64,000 nucleotides of DNA from Candidatus Zhuqueibacterota bacterium (GTDB lineage Bacteria; Zhuqueibacterota; Zhuqueibacteria; Oceanimicrobiales; Oceanimicrobiaceae), in the NCBI GenBank assembly GCA_029262055.1, contig JAJDAD010000063.1, forward strand, positions 186,001 to 250,000, in the 5' to 3' direction. The notes under the pieces were generated by a model. It had not been told where the DNA came from. It searched no databases and saw only the letters and a program-made list of their open reading frames with translations. The translations under genes were made by a program, and so were the position numbers. Shown piece after piece: positions 52,197 through 61,811 of this stretch. How positions within the stretch are numbered: position 1 is the first letter of the stretch; each line of letters begins with the position of its first letter.

Positions 52197-52832
52197 TTAG
52201 CTCAAGTTCAACCTGTCCTGCACACAACGCCGGACCTCGGTTTGAATTTCATCAACCGGCTGATTTCCGTCAATTACAATAAAACGCATTTTGTTGTCCT
52301 TTTCCGCGGCGATTTCCAAATAGCCTGCGCGTACTTTCCGTTGAAAGTCAGTTCCTTCTTTTTCAAGACGGTCGACTTTTCCGCCATTGACTTTGTTGCG
52401 TTCAGCCGCCAGACCGGGCTCCAGATCGATCAAAAAAGTCAGATCCGGCCTAATTTTGCCAACTACAAAATTATTTAATTTTTTTATGAATTCCAAATCA
52501 ATTTGTCGGCCATAACCCTGATAGGCGACGGTAGAATCGTAATAGCGATCACAAATGACGACATGATCCTGCGCCAGAACCGGCAAAATCTCCGAACGGA
52601 TCATCTGGGCCCGTGCGGCTGAGTAGAGCAGAAGTTCAGTCTCCTTTACCATTTGTTCATTGGCCCGGTCCAGGAGAACCTCCCGAATCTTCTCGGAGAT
52701 CTTTGTCCCTCCGGGCTCGCGCATAAAACTGACAGGCAACCCAATACTTTTCAGGTGATCGCAGAGCAACCTGGCCTGCAGCGACTTGCCACAAAAGTCA
52801 ATCCCCTCAAACGTGATAAGATGTCCGGTCAT
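52197..52832 (-). CDS. tmk: Thymidylate kinase
   Basis: From ATG 52832 the product is 211 residues. The P-loop reads FEGIDFCGKS instead of the common GIDGAGKS/T; DFSGKS-type loops occur in related phyla. DR(Y/H) motif: VICDRYYDSTVAYQGYGR. The lid region LEKEGTDFQRKVRAGY follows. It makes dTDP from dTMP. The ATG is one base after the MATE gene stop. Confidence 0.93.
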   Translation of the reverse strand: MTGHLITFEGIDFCGKSLQARLLCDHLKSIGLPVSFMREPGGTKISEKIREVLLDRANEQMVKETELLLYSAARAQMIRSEILPVLAQDHVVICDRYYDSTVAYQGYGRQIDLEFIKKLNNFVVGKIRPDLTFLIDLEPGLAAERNKVNGGKVDRLEKEGTDFQRKVRAGYLEIAAEKDNKMRFIVIDGNQPVDEIQTEVRRCVQDRLNLS

Positions 52833-52833
52833 T

Positions 52834-54171
52834 TTATAAATCCGCGGCCTTCCACTTCCCACTACGGAAACGCAAGAAGTTGATAATGGACCTGGTCACT
52901 TCATCCGTGAGATGAACCGACCAGAGCGCCATCAGTGAATAGTTGCACACAAAGACCAGGAACCAGTTTAGGCTGACCTCAAACAAGATCACACTGAGAG
53001 CAGTCACAACCATGAGCCACTTCAGGTCACCTACGCCGCGCAGATTACCGATAAGCACTCCATCCAACGCCTTCGGGATTTGCACAAGTGCAAAAATGAT
53101 TATCGCGGACGAGCCCAAGGCCACAACTTCTGCTTCTGAAGTGAAGATTTCAACCAACCAGCGGCGCAGCATAACCATCACCACAAACACCGCTACTGAA
53201 AATACCAGCACGACGCGATTGGCCGCAAAAGCAGTCCGGAAGGCCCCTTTGCGGTCGGCAGCACCTATGTTTTTCCCTACCAGTGTCATCGCGCCAATAC
53301 TGAAGCCCAAATAGAACATTGACAGAATCGCCTGAATGCGCAGGAAAACCTGGTGCACCGCCAGGACAACCACCCCAAGGCTCGCCGCATAACCGGTCAC
53401 AACCAATTGACCTAATGCCCAAACAAGCTGCTCGACGGTCGTCGGAATGCCGGCATTGAACAGGCGTTTGAAAGTCTTGGCGTTGGGCGTGGTCAGCTCT
53501 TTAAAAGAGAGAAACAGGCAGCAGCGATGACTGCGCAGTGCATAGAAAGTCGCCAAAGAGCCCAGCGAATGCGCGATGCCCATGGCACATGCCGCTCCCC
53601 GGACCTCGAGTCGAGGCAAACCGAGCAGGCCAAAAATCAACATCGGCGCCAGAACAAAGTTGAACGCCACGACAGACAGGTTGATAGTCATCGCAATTCG
53701 GGTTTCTCCGGCAGCCCGGATGATACCAAGGGCGACAAAGTTGGTAAGCACCAACGGTGCAAAGAAGGCAACGGTGCGCAGGTAGGTGACGCCGGCATTC
53801 CTTGCCTGCTCACCACCCTCACCAACCAGTTGAAAGATAAGCTCGGCTCCCCAATAGAATCCGGCGGCAATAATAACGGACATGATGATGCCAAGAATAA
53901 GAGCCTGGCCCATTATGTGGTTGGCTTCCCAGGTGTTATTGGCCCCAAGGTACCTGTTGATAATAATCGAGCTTCCTACAATGAAGGTAAGCAGGAGGGT
54001 CAGGACCACGACGATGATCTGTACGGCCATGCCATGGCCCCCGAAGGCGCCGGCGCTTAGCTTGCCAATCAGAATGGCCTCGAACGTCCACATGAACGTC
54101 GAGGCCGAAAGATCAACAACTGCCGGCAGGGAGGTCTTTAGAATCTTCTTTAAAGGAGATGTGTCGGACAA
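52834..54171 (-). CDS. MATE-family efflux transporter
   Basis: The 445-residue product has twelve hydrophobic segments in two homologous halves, with the MATE-type first helix (LPAVVDLSASTFMWTFEAILIG) and helix 7 (AGIPTTVEQLVWALGQLVVTGYA). It exports cationic or lipid-like compounds with H+ or Na+; the substrate cannot be read. Confidence 0.9.
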   Translation of the reverse strand: MSDTSPLKKILKTSLPAVVDLSASTFMWTFEAILIGKLSAGAFGGHGMAVQIIVVVLTLLLTFIVGSSIIINRYLGANNTWEANHIMGQALILGIIMSVIIAAGFYWGAELIFQLVGEGGEQARNAGVTYLRTVAFFAPLVLTNFVALGIIRAAGETRIAMTINLSVVAFNFVLAPMLIFGLLGLPRLEVRGAACAMGIAHSLGSLATFYALRSHRCCLFLSFKELTTPNAKTFKRLFNAGIPTTVEQLVWALGQLVVTGYAASLGVVVLAVHQVFLRIQAILSMFYLGFSIGAMTLVGKNIGAADRKGAFRTAFAANRVVLVFSVAVFVVMVMLRRWLVEIFTSEAEVVALGSSAIIIFALVQIPKALDGVLIGNLRGVGDLKWLMVVTALSVILFEVSLNWFLVFVCNYSLMALWSVHLTDEVTRSIINFLRFRSGKWKAADL

Positions 54172-54250
54172 ATCAGACGATAATCCCTTAAGATGTCACT
54201 TGGCCGCTCACTCTCTGCCATTACCGCAATGACGAGAGCGAGTACTGAAT

Positions 54251-54281
54251 GCAGTTGTCTCAAGAGTGCCGAAACAACTGC
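54251..54281 (-). other. Hairpin after the inositol-phosphate synthase gene
   Basis: Arms GCAGTTGT (54251-54258) and ACAACTGC (54274-54281) with a 15-base loop. No T run follows, so termination is uncertain. Confidence 0.3.
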
Positions 54282-54323
54282 GTTCAGCAGCCGCCGATAG
54301 ACGGCTTGTGGAGCAGTTACCTG

Positions 54324-55643
54324 TCAGTCGTAGTACTCGAGGCCGAGATGAGTAATGAGCTCCTCACCCTTGAGATACCGTAGCGTATTCTTTAACTTCA
54401 TCAGTTGGATAAAGATGTCATGCTCAGGATAAAGTCCCGCCGCAGCCTGAGGGCTCTTGAAATAAAATGACAGCCACTCCTGAATTCCCCGCATGCCGGA
54501 GCGCGACGCCAGGTCCAGGAACAGAATAAGATCGAGCACGATCGGGGCTGCGAGAATGCTGTCTCTGCACAGGAAATCAATCTTTATCTGCATCGGATAG
54601 CCAAGCCATCCGAAAATATCGATATTGTCCCAGCCCTCTTTGTTATCTCCGCGCGGCGGATAGTAGTTGATCCGGACTTTGTGGTGAATGTCGCCGTAAA
54701 GATCGGGGTAAACCTCAGGCTGCAGAATGTAGTCGAGCACGCCAAGCTTGCTCACTTCTTTCGACTTGAAAGATTCCGGGTCATCCAAAACCTCGCCGTC
54801 CCGGTTGCCAAGAATGTTGGTTGAGAACCATCCGTTCAGTCCCAGGCAACGTGACTTAAATCCGGGTGCAAGAATGGTTTTCATCAGAGTCTGGCCGGTC
54901 TTGAAATCTTTGCCCATAATCGGAACGTCCTGGGCCTTGGCAAAATCAACCATTGCCGGAAAGTCCACGGACAGGTTGGGAGCGCCATTGGCATACGGAA
55001 CACCTTCAGCAATAGCAGCATAAGCATACAGCATACTGGGAGCGATTGACTGATGATTCTGTTTCATGGCGTTTTCAAAGGCGGACAGGTCCTTGAAAAT
55101 GTCATCTTTCGGGTCCATGTAGATTTCGGTACTGCCGCACCAAACCATGGCCATACGCGACAAATTTTGACTGCTCTTGAAGTTCCTGATATCCTCTCTT
55201 ACTTTCTCCATCAAGTCCCATTTTGATCCCCCCGACTTGACATGGGTGCCGTCAAGCTTCTTGACATATTGCTTATCAAACACTGCTGGCCAGGGACGAG
55301 TCTGCTCCAGCTCCGGCTTGATCTGCTCCAACAAGTAGCGGTCGAGCACACCGGCATTTGAGGCTGCATCAAAGCAGCTGTCTTCAAAAATATCCCAGCC
55401 ACCAAACACCAAATCATCGAGACCTGCGAGAGGCACAAAGTCCTTTATCAACGGGCTACGGTTATCGGTTCTTTTTCCCAACCGTATGGTACCCATCTGC
55501 GTGACGGAACCGACAGGCTTGGCCAGTCCTTTCTTAATCGCTTCGACGCCGGCGACAAATGTCGTTGCCACTGCCCCCATTCCGGGCAGCAGGACTCCGA
55601 GCTTACCATCCGGTTCGACTATTTTTGTACTTGGCTTGTTCAA
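54324..55643 (-). CDS. Myo-inositol-1-phosphate synthase family protein
   Basis: The 439-residue product has the MIPS-type N-terminal NAD site (LGVLLPGMGAVATTFVAGVE), the central GTPAL-like segment with MGKDFKTGQTLMKTILAPGFKSRCLGLNGWFSTNILGNRDGEVLDDPESFKSKEVSK (read in parts) and the catalytic Lys-rich region. It would convert glucose 6-phosphate to 1L-myo-inositol 1-phosphate. It lies 98 bases upstream of a CDP-alcohol transferase gene in the same direction, which fits inositol lipid synthesis. Confidence 0.9.
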   Translation of the reverse strand: MNKPSTKIVEPDGKLGVLLPGMGAVATTFVAGVEAIKKGLAKPVGSVTQMGTIRLGKRTDNRSPLIKDFVPLAGLDDLVFGGWDIFEDSCFDAASNAGVLDRYLLEQIKPELEQTRPWPAVFDKQYVKKLDGTHVKSGGSKWDLMEKVREDIRNFKSSQNLSRMAMVWCGSTEIYMDPKDDIFKDLSAFENAMKQNHQSIAPSMLYAYAAIAEGVPYANGAPNLSVDFPAMVDFAKAQDVPIMGKDFKTGQTLMKTILAPGFKSRCLGLNGWFSTNILGNRDGEVLDDPESFKSKEVSKLGVLDYILQPEVYPDLYGDIHHKVRINYYPPRGDNKEGWDNIDIFGWLGYPMQIKIDFLCRDSILAAPIVLDLILFLDLASRSGMRGIQEWLSFYFKSPQAAAGLYPEHDIFIQLMKLKNTLRYLKGEELITHLGLEYYD

Positions 55644-55741
55644 AACTCCCTCCTAATAAGATTATCCCTCGAAGATGTCTGCTGCTACGATTAGCATCCT
55701 TGAACCAGCGTCGCTCATTCGAAGTCCGAGAGATAGATTGG

Positions 55742-56395
55742 TTAATCTCCGAGCAACTCTTCCATTTCTTTGGAAGTAAGCTTTTCCTTTTTCTTCCCGT
55801 TTTCTACAATCCAGATGTGATAGAGCCGATGGATCGCTGTTATGTTTGCCAAAACCGCGATAAGCATGATCGCAAAAATCAGAACGTACAAATGCACGAG
55901 GGCCCCGACGCCTATGTAAACCACTCTCTCGGGTCTCTGCATAATACCCACTTTACACTGAAACCCCAACGCTTCGGCGCGTGCACGGACATAACTCACC
56001 ATCACGGAGCCGCCCAGAGCAAATGAAACAGCCACCGAAGTGATCATCATGTCCGCCTCGACGAAGTAGAACGCCAGTCCGAAAAACATGATGACTTCAG
56101 AATAGCGGTCGAGAGTGGAATCGTATAACGCCCCGAATTTGGTCACGCGGTTGGACAGGCGCGCGACTTTGCCATCGACAATATCAAAGGTGCCTGCCAG
56201 AAGCACAATTGCCCCGGCGATGCGCAGGTAACCCGTGGCAAAAAGCAACGCAGCACCGACGGTCAGGATAAAGCCGATGGTTGTAAAAAAATTGGGGTTC
56301 AGCTCCAGCTTGATAAAAAAATCGATGACCGGCTGAATCAGACGCAAATACCAGCTCTTGATATCATCCGGCAGTATATTCAATTTAAGTTTCAT
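55742..56395 (-). CDS. CDP-alcohol phosphatidyltransferase, probably phosphatidylinositol-phosphate synthase
   Basis: The 217-residue product has five to six membrane helices and the complete motif DG-AR-G-D-D: DIVDGKVARLSNRVTKFGALYDSTLDR spans the eight conserved positions. It transfers a phosphatidyl group from CDP-diacylglycerol to an alcohol. Because the neighbouring gene makes inositol 1-phosphate, inositol phosphate is the likely acceptor. The alternative is phosphatidylglycerol-phosphate synthase. Confidence 0.88.
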   Translation of the reverse strand: MKLKLNILPDDIKSWYLRLIQPVIDFFIKLELNPNFFTTIGFILTVGAALLFATGYLRIAGAIVLLAGTFDIVDGKVARLSNRVTKFGALYDSTLDRYSEVIMFFGLAFYFVEADMMITSVAVSFALGGSVMVSYVRARAEALGFQCKVGIMQRPERVVYIGVGALVHLYVLIFAIMLIAVLANITAIHRLYHIWIVENGKKKEKLTSKEMEELLGD

Positions 56396-56425
56396 AGGCT
56401 ATAAAAGATAAACGGTTATTGTTAC

Positions 56426-57124
56426 CTATTTCGGCTTCCCGGCCACCACCACCACAAACTCGCCTTTTAGTTTCCTCGCCATCGACTCCTGGAGCAAGTC
56501 ACTCAAACTCCCGCGCAAAACCTGCTCAAACTTTTTTGTTAATTCACGCGCAATCGCCGCCTGCCGGTCCCCGAGAAAAGTCTCTAAATCCCTGAGTGTT
56601 CGCGTAATCCGGTGCGGCGACTCGTACAACACAATGGTCCTGACCTCGCCCTGCAACTCTTCGAGTCTCTTCCGCCGCCCCTTTTTGACCGGAAGAAATC
56701 CTTCAAAAACAAAACGGTCAGTCGGCAGCCCCGACAGCACGACTGCCGGCACAAAAGCCGTGGCTCCAGGCAGGGCCTCAATCTGGATATCGTTTACGAT
56801 ACACTCGCGCACGATGCGGAAAGCCGGATCCGAAATACCGGGAGTACCGGCATCGGAAACAAGCGCCACAGTTTTTCCAGAACACAGCTTGGCGAGCAGT
56901 TGCGGCAGCTTTCGCTCTTTGTTGTGATCAAAGTAACTGGTTGTGGGTGTGGCAATATCATAGTGCTGCAACAACACCCTCGTACGTCGGGTATCTTCAG
57001 CCGCAATCAGGTCGGCAGCCTGCAACACCTCTAAAGCACGCAAGGAAATATCCTTTAGATTGCCAATCGGCGTACTAACCAGGTAGAGCATACCCGGGCA
57101 CGACTGGCTGCCGTCATCCCCCAT
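56426..57124 (-). CDS. rsmI: RsmI, 16S rRNA (cytidine-1402-2'-O)-methyltransferase
   Basis: The 232-residue product has the family start LYLVSTPIGNLKDISLRAL, AEDTRRTRVLL, the SAM-binding VSDAGTPGISDPAF and the C-terminal KKFEQVLRGSL. It methylates the 2'-O of C1402 in 16S rRNA. The start may be ATG 57124 or ATG 57091. Confidence 0.96.
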   Translation of the reverse strand: MGDDGSQSCPGMLYLVSTPIGNLKDISLRALEVLQAADLIAAEDTRRTRVLLQHYDIATPTTSYFDHNKERKLPQLLAKLCSGKTVALVSDAGTPGISDPAFRIVRECIVNDIQIEALPGATAFVPAVVLSGLPTDRFVFEGFLPVKKGRRKRLEELQGEVRTIVLYESPHRITRTLRDLETFLGDRQAAIARELTKKFEQVLRGSLSDLLQESMARKLKGEFVVVVAGKPK

Positions 57125-57160
57125 AAGACCAAAGCAGCGCTACTTTAAGCATGATTCCTT

Positions 57161-58486
57161 TCAAAGCACCTGCTGCAGGCTCTTGCGTATTATCTCAGTC
57201 GCTTCATCCGCGAGCTCAGTTGTCAGATTCAATGCCGGCCGAAACCTGATTGAATTTGGCCCGGAGCTCAGGGCGATCATTTTATTCTCATAAAAACGGG
57301 CCAGACACTTGTCCCGGGTTTCACCATCCTCGAGGTCAAAGGCAATCATCAAACCGCGCCCGCGAACACCGCCAACCTTGCCGGGGAAGTCATCCTGCAA
57401 CCCCGTAAGCCTGGAGAGAAAATAGTCGCCTACTTTAGCCGCATTCTCCACCAGACTCTCAGTGACCATAATTTCCATGTATTTCCGGCATCTGACCATA
57501 TCTACCAAATTGCCGCCCCAGGTCGAGTTGATGCGACTGGATTTCTGAAAAACATTGTCATCAACTTCATCGATGCGCTTGCTGCAAAGAAAACCACAGA
57601 CCTGGGTCTTCTTACCAAACGAAATCATGTCCGGAGTGACACCGAAGTGCTGGAAACACCACATTTTCCCCGTGAGGCCGGCTCCGGTTTGGACTTCATC
57701 AAAAATCAACATCACATCGTTTTCATTGGCAATCGTCCGGAGCTCGCGAAAAAACTCCTTACGGAAATGATTGTCTCCGCCTTCACCCTGAATCGGCTCG
57801 ATGATGATGGCTGCGATATCGTCCGCATTGCTGCGGATCGCGTCTTTAATCTCGCGGACAGCCTGCTTTTCCAGGTCTACGACCCGCTCCAGGTTAGCTC
57901 CGGCCAGCGGAAACGCAATCTTGGGATTGGTTACGCGCGGCCAACTGAACTTCGGGAAGTAATCGGTCTTCGTCGGGTCCGTATTGGTCAGTGACAGAGT
58001 ATAGCCGCTGCGGCCGTGAAACGCTTCTTTGAAATGGATGACCTGGGCACCCTTTTCGGTCGGGACACCTTTCGCAAAATTCTTACGAACTTTCCAGTCA
58101 AAGGCGGCCTTGAGCGCATTTTCGACCGCAAGGGAGCCACCGCTGACCAGGAACATATAGGGCAGCTCTTCCGGGATGGCGTGCTCGGAAAAAACTTTGA
58201 CAAACTCCGCCATCTCCGCAGTGTAGAAATCGGAATTGGACGGTTTCATCAAAGCGACACTCAGAATCTTCTCCTTGAACTCAGGCTCAAGTATGCGTGG
58301 ATGGTTATGCCCAACCGGAACTGTAGCAAAAAAGCCAAACATGTCCAGGTATTCACACTGATGCAGTGAATCAAAGAGCCGGCTGCCCCGGCTCTTCTCT
58401 AGGTCGACGACAATATCCGAATAACCATCGACTAGCATGTGTTGGTCTAAAGTCGGGAAAACATCCTGTGGTGACAGTTTAAGCAA
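57161..58486 (-). CDS. lat: L-lysine 6-transaminase (class III PLP aminotransferase)
   Basis: The 441-residue product has the lysine epsilon-aminotransferase pattern: FGFFATVPVGHNHPRI near the start, FLVSGGSLAVENALKAAF, IIEPIQGEGGDNHF, FDEVQTGAGLTG and the PLP Lys in SFGKKTQVCGFL. It moves the lysine epsilon amino group to 2-oxoglutarate, giving 2-aminoadipate 6-semialdehyde. The adjacent aldehyde dehydrogenase (9-base gap) would oxidise that product. Confidence 0.93.
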   Translation of the reverse strand: MLKLSPQDVFPTLDQHMLVDGYSDIVVDLEKSRGSRLFDSLHQCEYLDMFGFFATVPVGHNHPRILEPEFKEKILSVALMKPSNSDFYTAEMAEFVKVFSEHAIPEELPYMFLVSGGSLAVENALKAAFDWKVRKNFAKGVPTEKGAQVIHFKEAFHGRSGYTLSLTNTDPTKTDYFPKFSWPRVTNPKIAFPLAGANLERVVDLEKQAVREIKDAIRSNADDIAAIIIEPIQGEGGDNHFRKEFFRELRTIANENDVMLIFDEVQTGAGLTGKMWCFQHFGVTPDMISFGKKTQVCGFLCSKRIDEVDDNVFQKSSRINSTWGGNLVDMVRCRKYMEIMVTESLVENAAKVGDYFLSRLTGLQDDFPGKVGGVRGRGLMIAFDLEDGETRDKCLARFYENKMIALSSGPNSIRFRPALNLTTELADEATEIIRKSLQQVL

Positions 58487-58494
58487 AGGAACTC

Positions 58495-59982
58495 CTAGTA
58501 GTTATCAATTTGGGCGCGCTGTAATTTGCCCGAATAGTCCACGAAGACAGACTTCGTCTCAGTGTAGAACTCATAGACTTCCCAGCCACCTTCGCGGTGC
58601 CCGTTGCCCGTTTCCTTCACACCGCCAAACGGCATATGCGCCTCTGCGCCGATGGTGGGACCGTTAATGTATGTAATACCCGCTTCGATATCGCGCATCG
58701 CCTTAAACGCGCAATTAACGTCGTTGGTATAAATCGAGGAAGAGAGACCGTACTTGGTGTTGTTGAGCACCTGAATTGCTTCTTCAAAAGAGTTGATCGT
58801 AAGTACGGACAGAACGGGACCAAATATCTCTTCTTTCGCGATGCGCATCTCCGGGGTTACTTCGGTGAAAATCGTGGGCTCGTGGAACCAGCCGTCAGCG
58901 CACGCTCCTTCCCGGTACGGGCTGCCGCCCAGGGCGAGCTTAGCCCCCTCGTCTTTGCCGATTCCAATGTATCTTTGGACGGTGTCGATCTGGTCTTGGT
59001 TGACCATGGGGCCGACATCGGTGTCCGATTGCAGGCCATCTCCAAGCCGAAGACTAGCGGCCCGCGACGTCAACATCTCCATAAACCGGTCATAAACCTT
59101 CGCGTGCAGAATCAGGCGGCTAGTGGCGGTACAACGCTGACCCGTGGTGCCGAAGGCGCCCCACAGGACACCTTCAAGGGCGAGTTCCAAGTCCGCGTCA
59201 TCCAGGACAATCTGGGCATTCTTCCCACCCAGCTCGAGCGAAACGCGTTTCAGAGTATCGCTGGCTGACTTTGAAATACTCTTGCCAACTACGGTGGACC
59301 CGGTGAAGGAGATCAAATCTACATTTTCATGATTGACCAAAGGTGTCCCGACCGCGCTGCCACGCCCGTGCACCAGATTGATAGCTTTCGGCGGAATTCC
59401 TGCTTCGATGAGGATTTCAACAAACGTCGTTGCAGTCAACGGCGTATCGCTTGCCGGCTTAAAGACCACGGTGTTGCCACAAACCAGCGCCGGGAAGATT
59501 TTCCAGGTAGGTATCGCCATGGGAAAATTCCACGGGGTAATGATCCCGGCCACCCCGATCGGCCGGCGCACGGACATATTGAACTTATTATGAAGCTCGG
59601 ACGGCACGGTGTGGCCAAACATCCGACGTCCTTCGGTGGCAGCATAGTAGGCAGTATCGATGCCTTCCTGCACATCTCCCATAGTTTCGTCAAGCACTTT
59701 GCCCATTTCGCGGGTCATGTTACTGGCGATTTCCTTCTTGCGTGCTGTCATAATATCACCAACACGCCTGAGAATGTCCCCACGTTCCGGAGCAGGAGTA
59801 AGACGCCATGCATCGAAAGCTTCGCGGGCCGATTCGACGGCCGCATTTACCTCTTCAGCGCCAGAAGAAGGAAACGTCCCAATGATCTCATTCCAGTTGG
59901 CGGGATTGCGATTCTCAAACGTCTCCCCGCTCACGGCGTCTATCCATTTGCCGCCAATATGATTTTGATATCGCTTACTCAT
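58495..59982 (-). CDS. Aldehyde dehydrogenase, likely 2-aminoadipate-semialdehyde dehydrogenase
   Basis: The 495-residue product has NAD site and catalytic residues: TPWNFPMAIP, Glu in LELGGKNAQIVLDD and Cys in FGTTGQRCTATSRL, with TGSTVVGKSI for NAD. It is the usual family length. The adjacent lysine aminotransferase suggests the substrate is aminoadipate semialdehyde. The family does not fix the substrate by sequence. Confidence 0.88.
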   Translation of the reverse strand: MSKRYQNHIGGKWIDAVSGETFENRNPANWNEIIGTFPSSGAEEVNAAVESAREAFDAWRLTPAPERGDILRRVGDIMTARKKEIASNMTREMGKVLDETMGDVQEGIDTAYYAATEGRRMFGHTVPSELHNKFNMSVRRPIGVAGIITPWNFPMAIPTWKIFPALVCGNTVVFKPASDTPLTATTFVEILIEAGIPPKAINLVHGRGSAVGTPLVNHENVDLISFTGSTVVGKSISKSASDTLKRVSLELGGKNAQIVLDDADLELALEGVLWGAFGTTGQRCTATSRLILHAKVYDRFMEMLTSRAASLRLGDGLQSDTDVGPMVNQDQIDTVQRYIGIGKDEGAKLALGGSPYREGACADGWFHEPTIFTEVTPEMRIAKEEIFGPVLSVLTINSFEEAIQVLNNTKYGLSSSIYTNDVNCAFKAMRDIEAGITYINGPTIGAEAHMPFGGVKETGNGHREGGWEVYEFYTETKSVFVDYSGKLQRAQIDNY

Positions 59983-60300
59983 TCAAACCCTCTGTTATTT
60001 CTTAGCCTCAAAATACAAACGCCCATTCGAGAATGGGTGCAGGTCTATCAAAAACAATAAAATAAATCAACAATTGTGAAAATGCTATCATTTTGCAAAA
60101 CTAAAAAAGATAGAAAAATGCCGACTAAAAGTCAAGCTTCAAAATAAGTGCTGCGCCTCAAATATAAGTCGAATATCGTGGGCTGCGTGCGAGTAGAATT
60201 TCTATCCTTTCTTGTAAAGAATTCCGCCAAAACCCCGAATATCAAAAAAAGACAAACAAGTCCTTTATAGACACAACACAAGCTTGCCCTGGAGGTAATC
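59983..60300. other. Divergent intergenic stretch between the aldehyde dehydrogenase and hemerythrin genes
   Basis: The 318 A/T-rich bases hold the inverted repeat below and promoters for both genes, but no hexamer pair is convincing. GGAGG precedes the hemerythrin ATG. Confidence 0.5.
60022..60037. promoter_or_regulatory. Inverted repeat upstream of the lysine-degradation pair
   Basis: CCCATTC-GA-GAATGGG, perfect 7-base arms, 40 bases before the aldehyde dehydrogenase ATG. An operator or a 5' leader hairpin. Confidence 0.35.
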
Positions 60301-60702
60301 ATGCTAGAATGGGACGACAAATACCGCACCGGGATCGCCAAAATAGATGAACAACACAAGACCCTGTTCCAAATGCTGAACAAGTTTGAAGAAGACATCC
60401 ATGATGGCAAGGCGGAAAGCGCCTTTAGAGCGACGCTGGTTTTCCTGTCCGGATATGTCAAGAATCATTTCGGCTACGAGGAGGAGTGTATGGCCGAACG
60501 CAACTGCCCGTTCGCACTACAGAACTTGCAGGCGCACCAGAAATTCATCGAGGCCTTCAGGATGTTTGAAGACAGGCTGGGCAATGAAGGTTTTAGCTGG
60601 GAGCTGTTGCGCGAACTCCACACTTCAGTGGAAGAATGGCTTACAAATCACATCTGCAAGGTAGACATCAAGTTGCGAGAGATAACCACGGCAGATGTCT
60701 GA
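60301..60702 (+). CDS. Bacteriohemerythrin
   Basis: The 133-residue product keeps the di-iron ligands of the family: His19 (IDEQHKTLF), His56 and Glu60 (NHFGYEE), His79 (AHQKF), His117 (NHICKV) and Asp122 (VDIKL). It binds O2 reversibly and may store or sense it. The convergent partner is the nucleotidyltransferase gene. Confidence 0.95.
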   Translation: MLEWDDKYRTGIAKIDEQHKTLFQMLNKFEEDIHDGKAESAFRATLVFLSGYVKNHFGYEEECMAERNCPFALQNLQAHQKFIEAFRMFEDRLGNEGFSWELLRELHTSVEEWLTNHICKVDIKLREITTADV

Positions 60703-60737
60703 TTTTAGTCTGAAGGATACCGGAACAAATCCACCCT

Positions 60738-61811
60738 TTAGAGCTCTTCAGGATACATCGTCACACCACCGGCAATTTCCGCGTAAGGATTCACTTTGAC
60801 ATTGGCATGGATGTGGCAATTGGGACCAATGGACGCTTCCTGGCCAACCACTGCTCCACGCTCGACAACTGTTCGGTGGCCGAGCTGTGCGGACTCGGCG
60901 ACTACTGCGCCGTCCAGGCGGCAATCCGAACCGAGCACAACACCCGACCAGAGGACAGTGTTGTTGATCGAGCAGCCGTGACCGATGCGGCAGGATTCGC
61001 CAATGATAGAATTCCTGATGGTCACGTCGGGGCCGAGCTCAGAACCACCTCCTACAATCACTTTCTGCTCATTGCTCTTTACGCCACCATCGCCGGTCAG
61101 TTCGGCGCGATTGTCCAGCACGTCTAAGTTGGCAGATCTGTAGGAATCCGGATTGCCGATATCGCGCCAGTAAGAGCCGGAAGAAAAGCCACAGAAATTA
61201 CTTCTTTGGCGAAGCAAGCCCGGAAACAGATCTCTGGCAAAATAGAATGCCCCGGCATCAGGTATGTCTTCGAAGATCTCACGCTCCAGCACATAAATAC
61301 CTGCGTTGACATCACGGCCATAGGATTCCGCGCTTGCAGGTTTTTCAATGAAGCGACGGATTCTGTGCTGAGAGTCAACCTCAACAGATCCGAATGGCCT
61401 CGGGTCGTCCACCTTGGTAATCGCCAGGGTTGCCGGGCAGTCCCGGTCTTTGTGGAACCGTACGAGTTCGGAGAGATTCAGGTTTGTAAGCACGTCGCCG
61501 GAAAACACCACAAATGTACTCTCAATGAGATTTTTTGCCAGCCTAACCGCCCCCGCGGTACCATAATCCGCTTCCGCTTCGATGTACTGAATATTCACCC
61601 CGAAACGCCTGCCATCGCCAAAATAGCTCGTCACGCTTTCGGGCAGGTAGTGAAGCAAAAAAATGAGGTCGGAGAAGTTGTGTTTCCTCAGGAGGTCAAT
61701 GGTCCAGTGCAGAAGCGGCCGGTTCAGGATCGGCACCATACACTTGGAAACGCGGTGGGTCAGAGGCCGCAGGCGCGTACCACCGCCTCCGGCCATGATT
61801 ACGGCTTTCAT
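60738..61811 (-). CDS. NDP-sugar pyrophosphorylase with left-handed beta-helix
   Basis: The 357-residue product has the nucleotidyltransferase signature AGGGGTRLRPLTHRVSKCMVPILNRPLL, then SGDVLTN, IEKP and a C-terminal hexapeptide-repeat beta helix (IGESCRIGHGCSI; VVGQEASIGPNCHI). It resembles mannose-1-phosphate guanylyltransferase or glucose-1-phosphate nucleotidyltransferase. It follows the glgC-like gene with adjoining stop and start (TAGATG). Confidence 0.9.
   Translation of the reverse strand: MKAVIMAGGGGTRLRPLTHRVSKCMVPILNRPLLHWTIDLLRKHNFSDLIFLLHYLPESVTSYFGDGRRFGVNIQYIEAEADYGTAGAVRLAKNLIESTFVVFSGDVLTNLNLSELVRFHKDRDCPATLAITKVDDPRPFGSVEVDSQHRIRRFIEKPASAESYGRDVNAGIYVLEREIFEDIPDAGAFYFARDLFPGLLRQRSNFCGFSSGSYWRDIGNPDSYRSANLDVLDNRAELTGDGGVKSNEQKVIVGGGSELGPDVTIRNSIIGESCRIGHGCSINNTVLWSGVVLGSDCRLDGAVVAESAQLGHRTVVERGAVVGQEASIGPNCHIHANVKVNPYAEIAGGVTMYPEEL

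Noticed and set aside
59329-60060. 243-codon plus-strand open frame
   Set aside because: Antisense to the aldehyde dehydrogenase gene.
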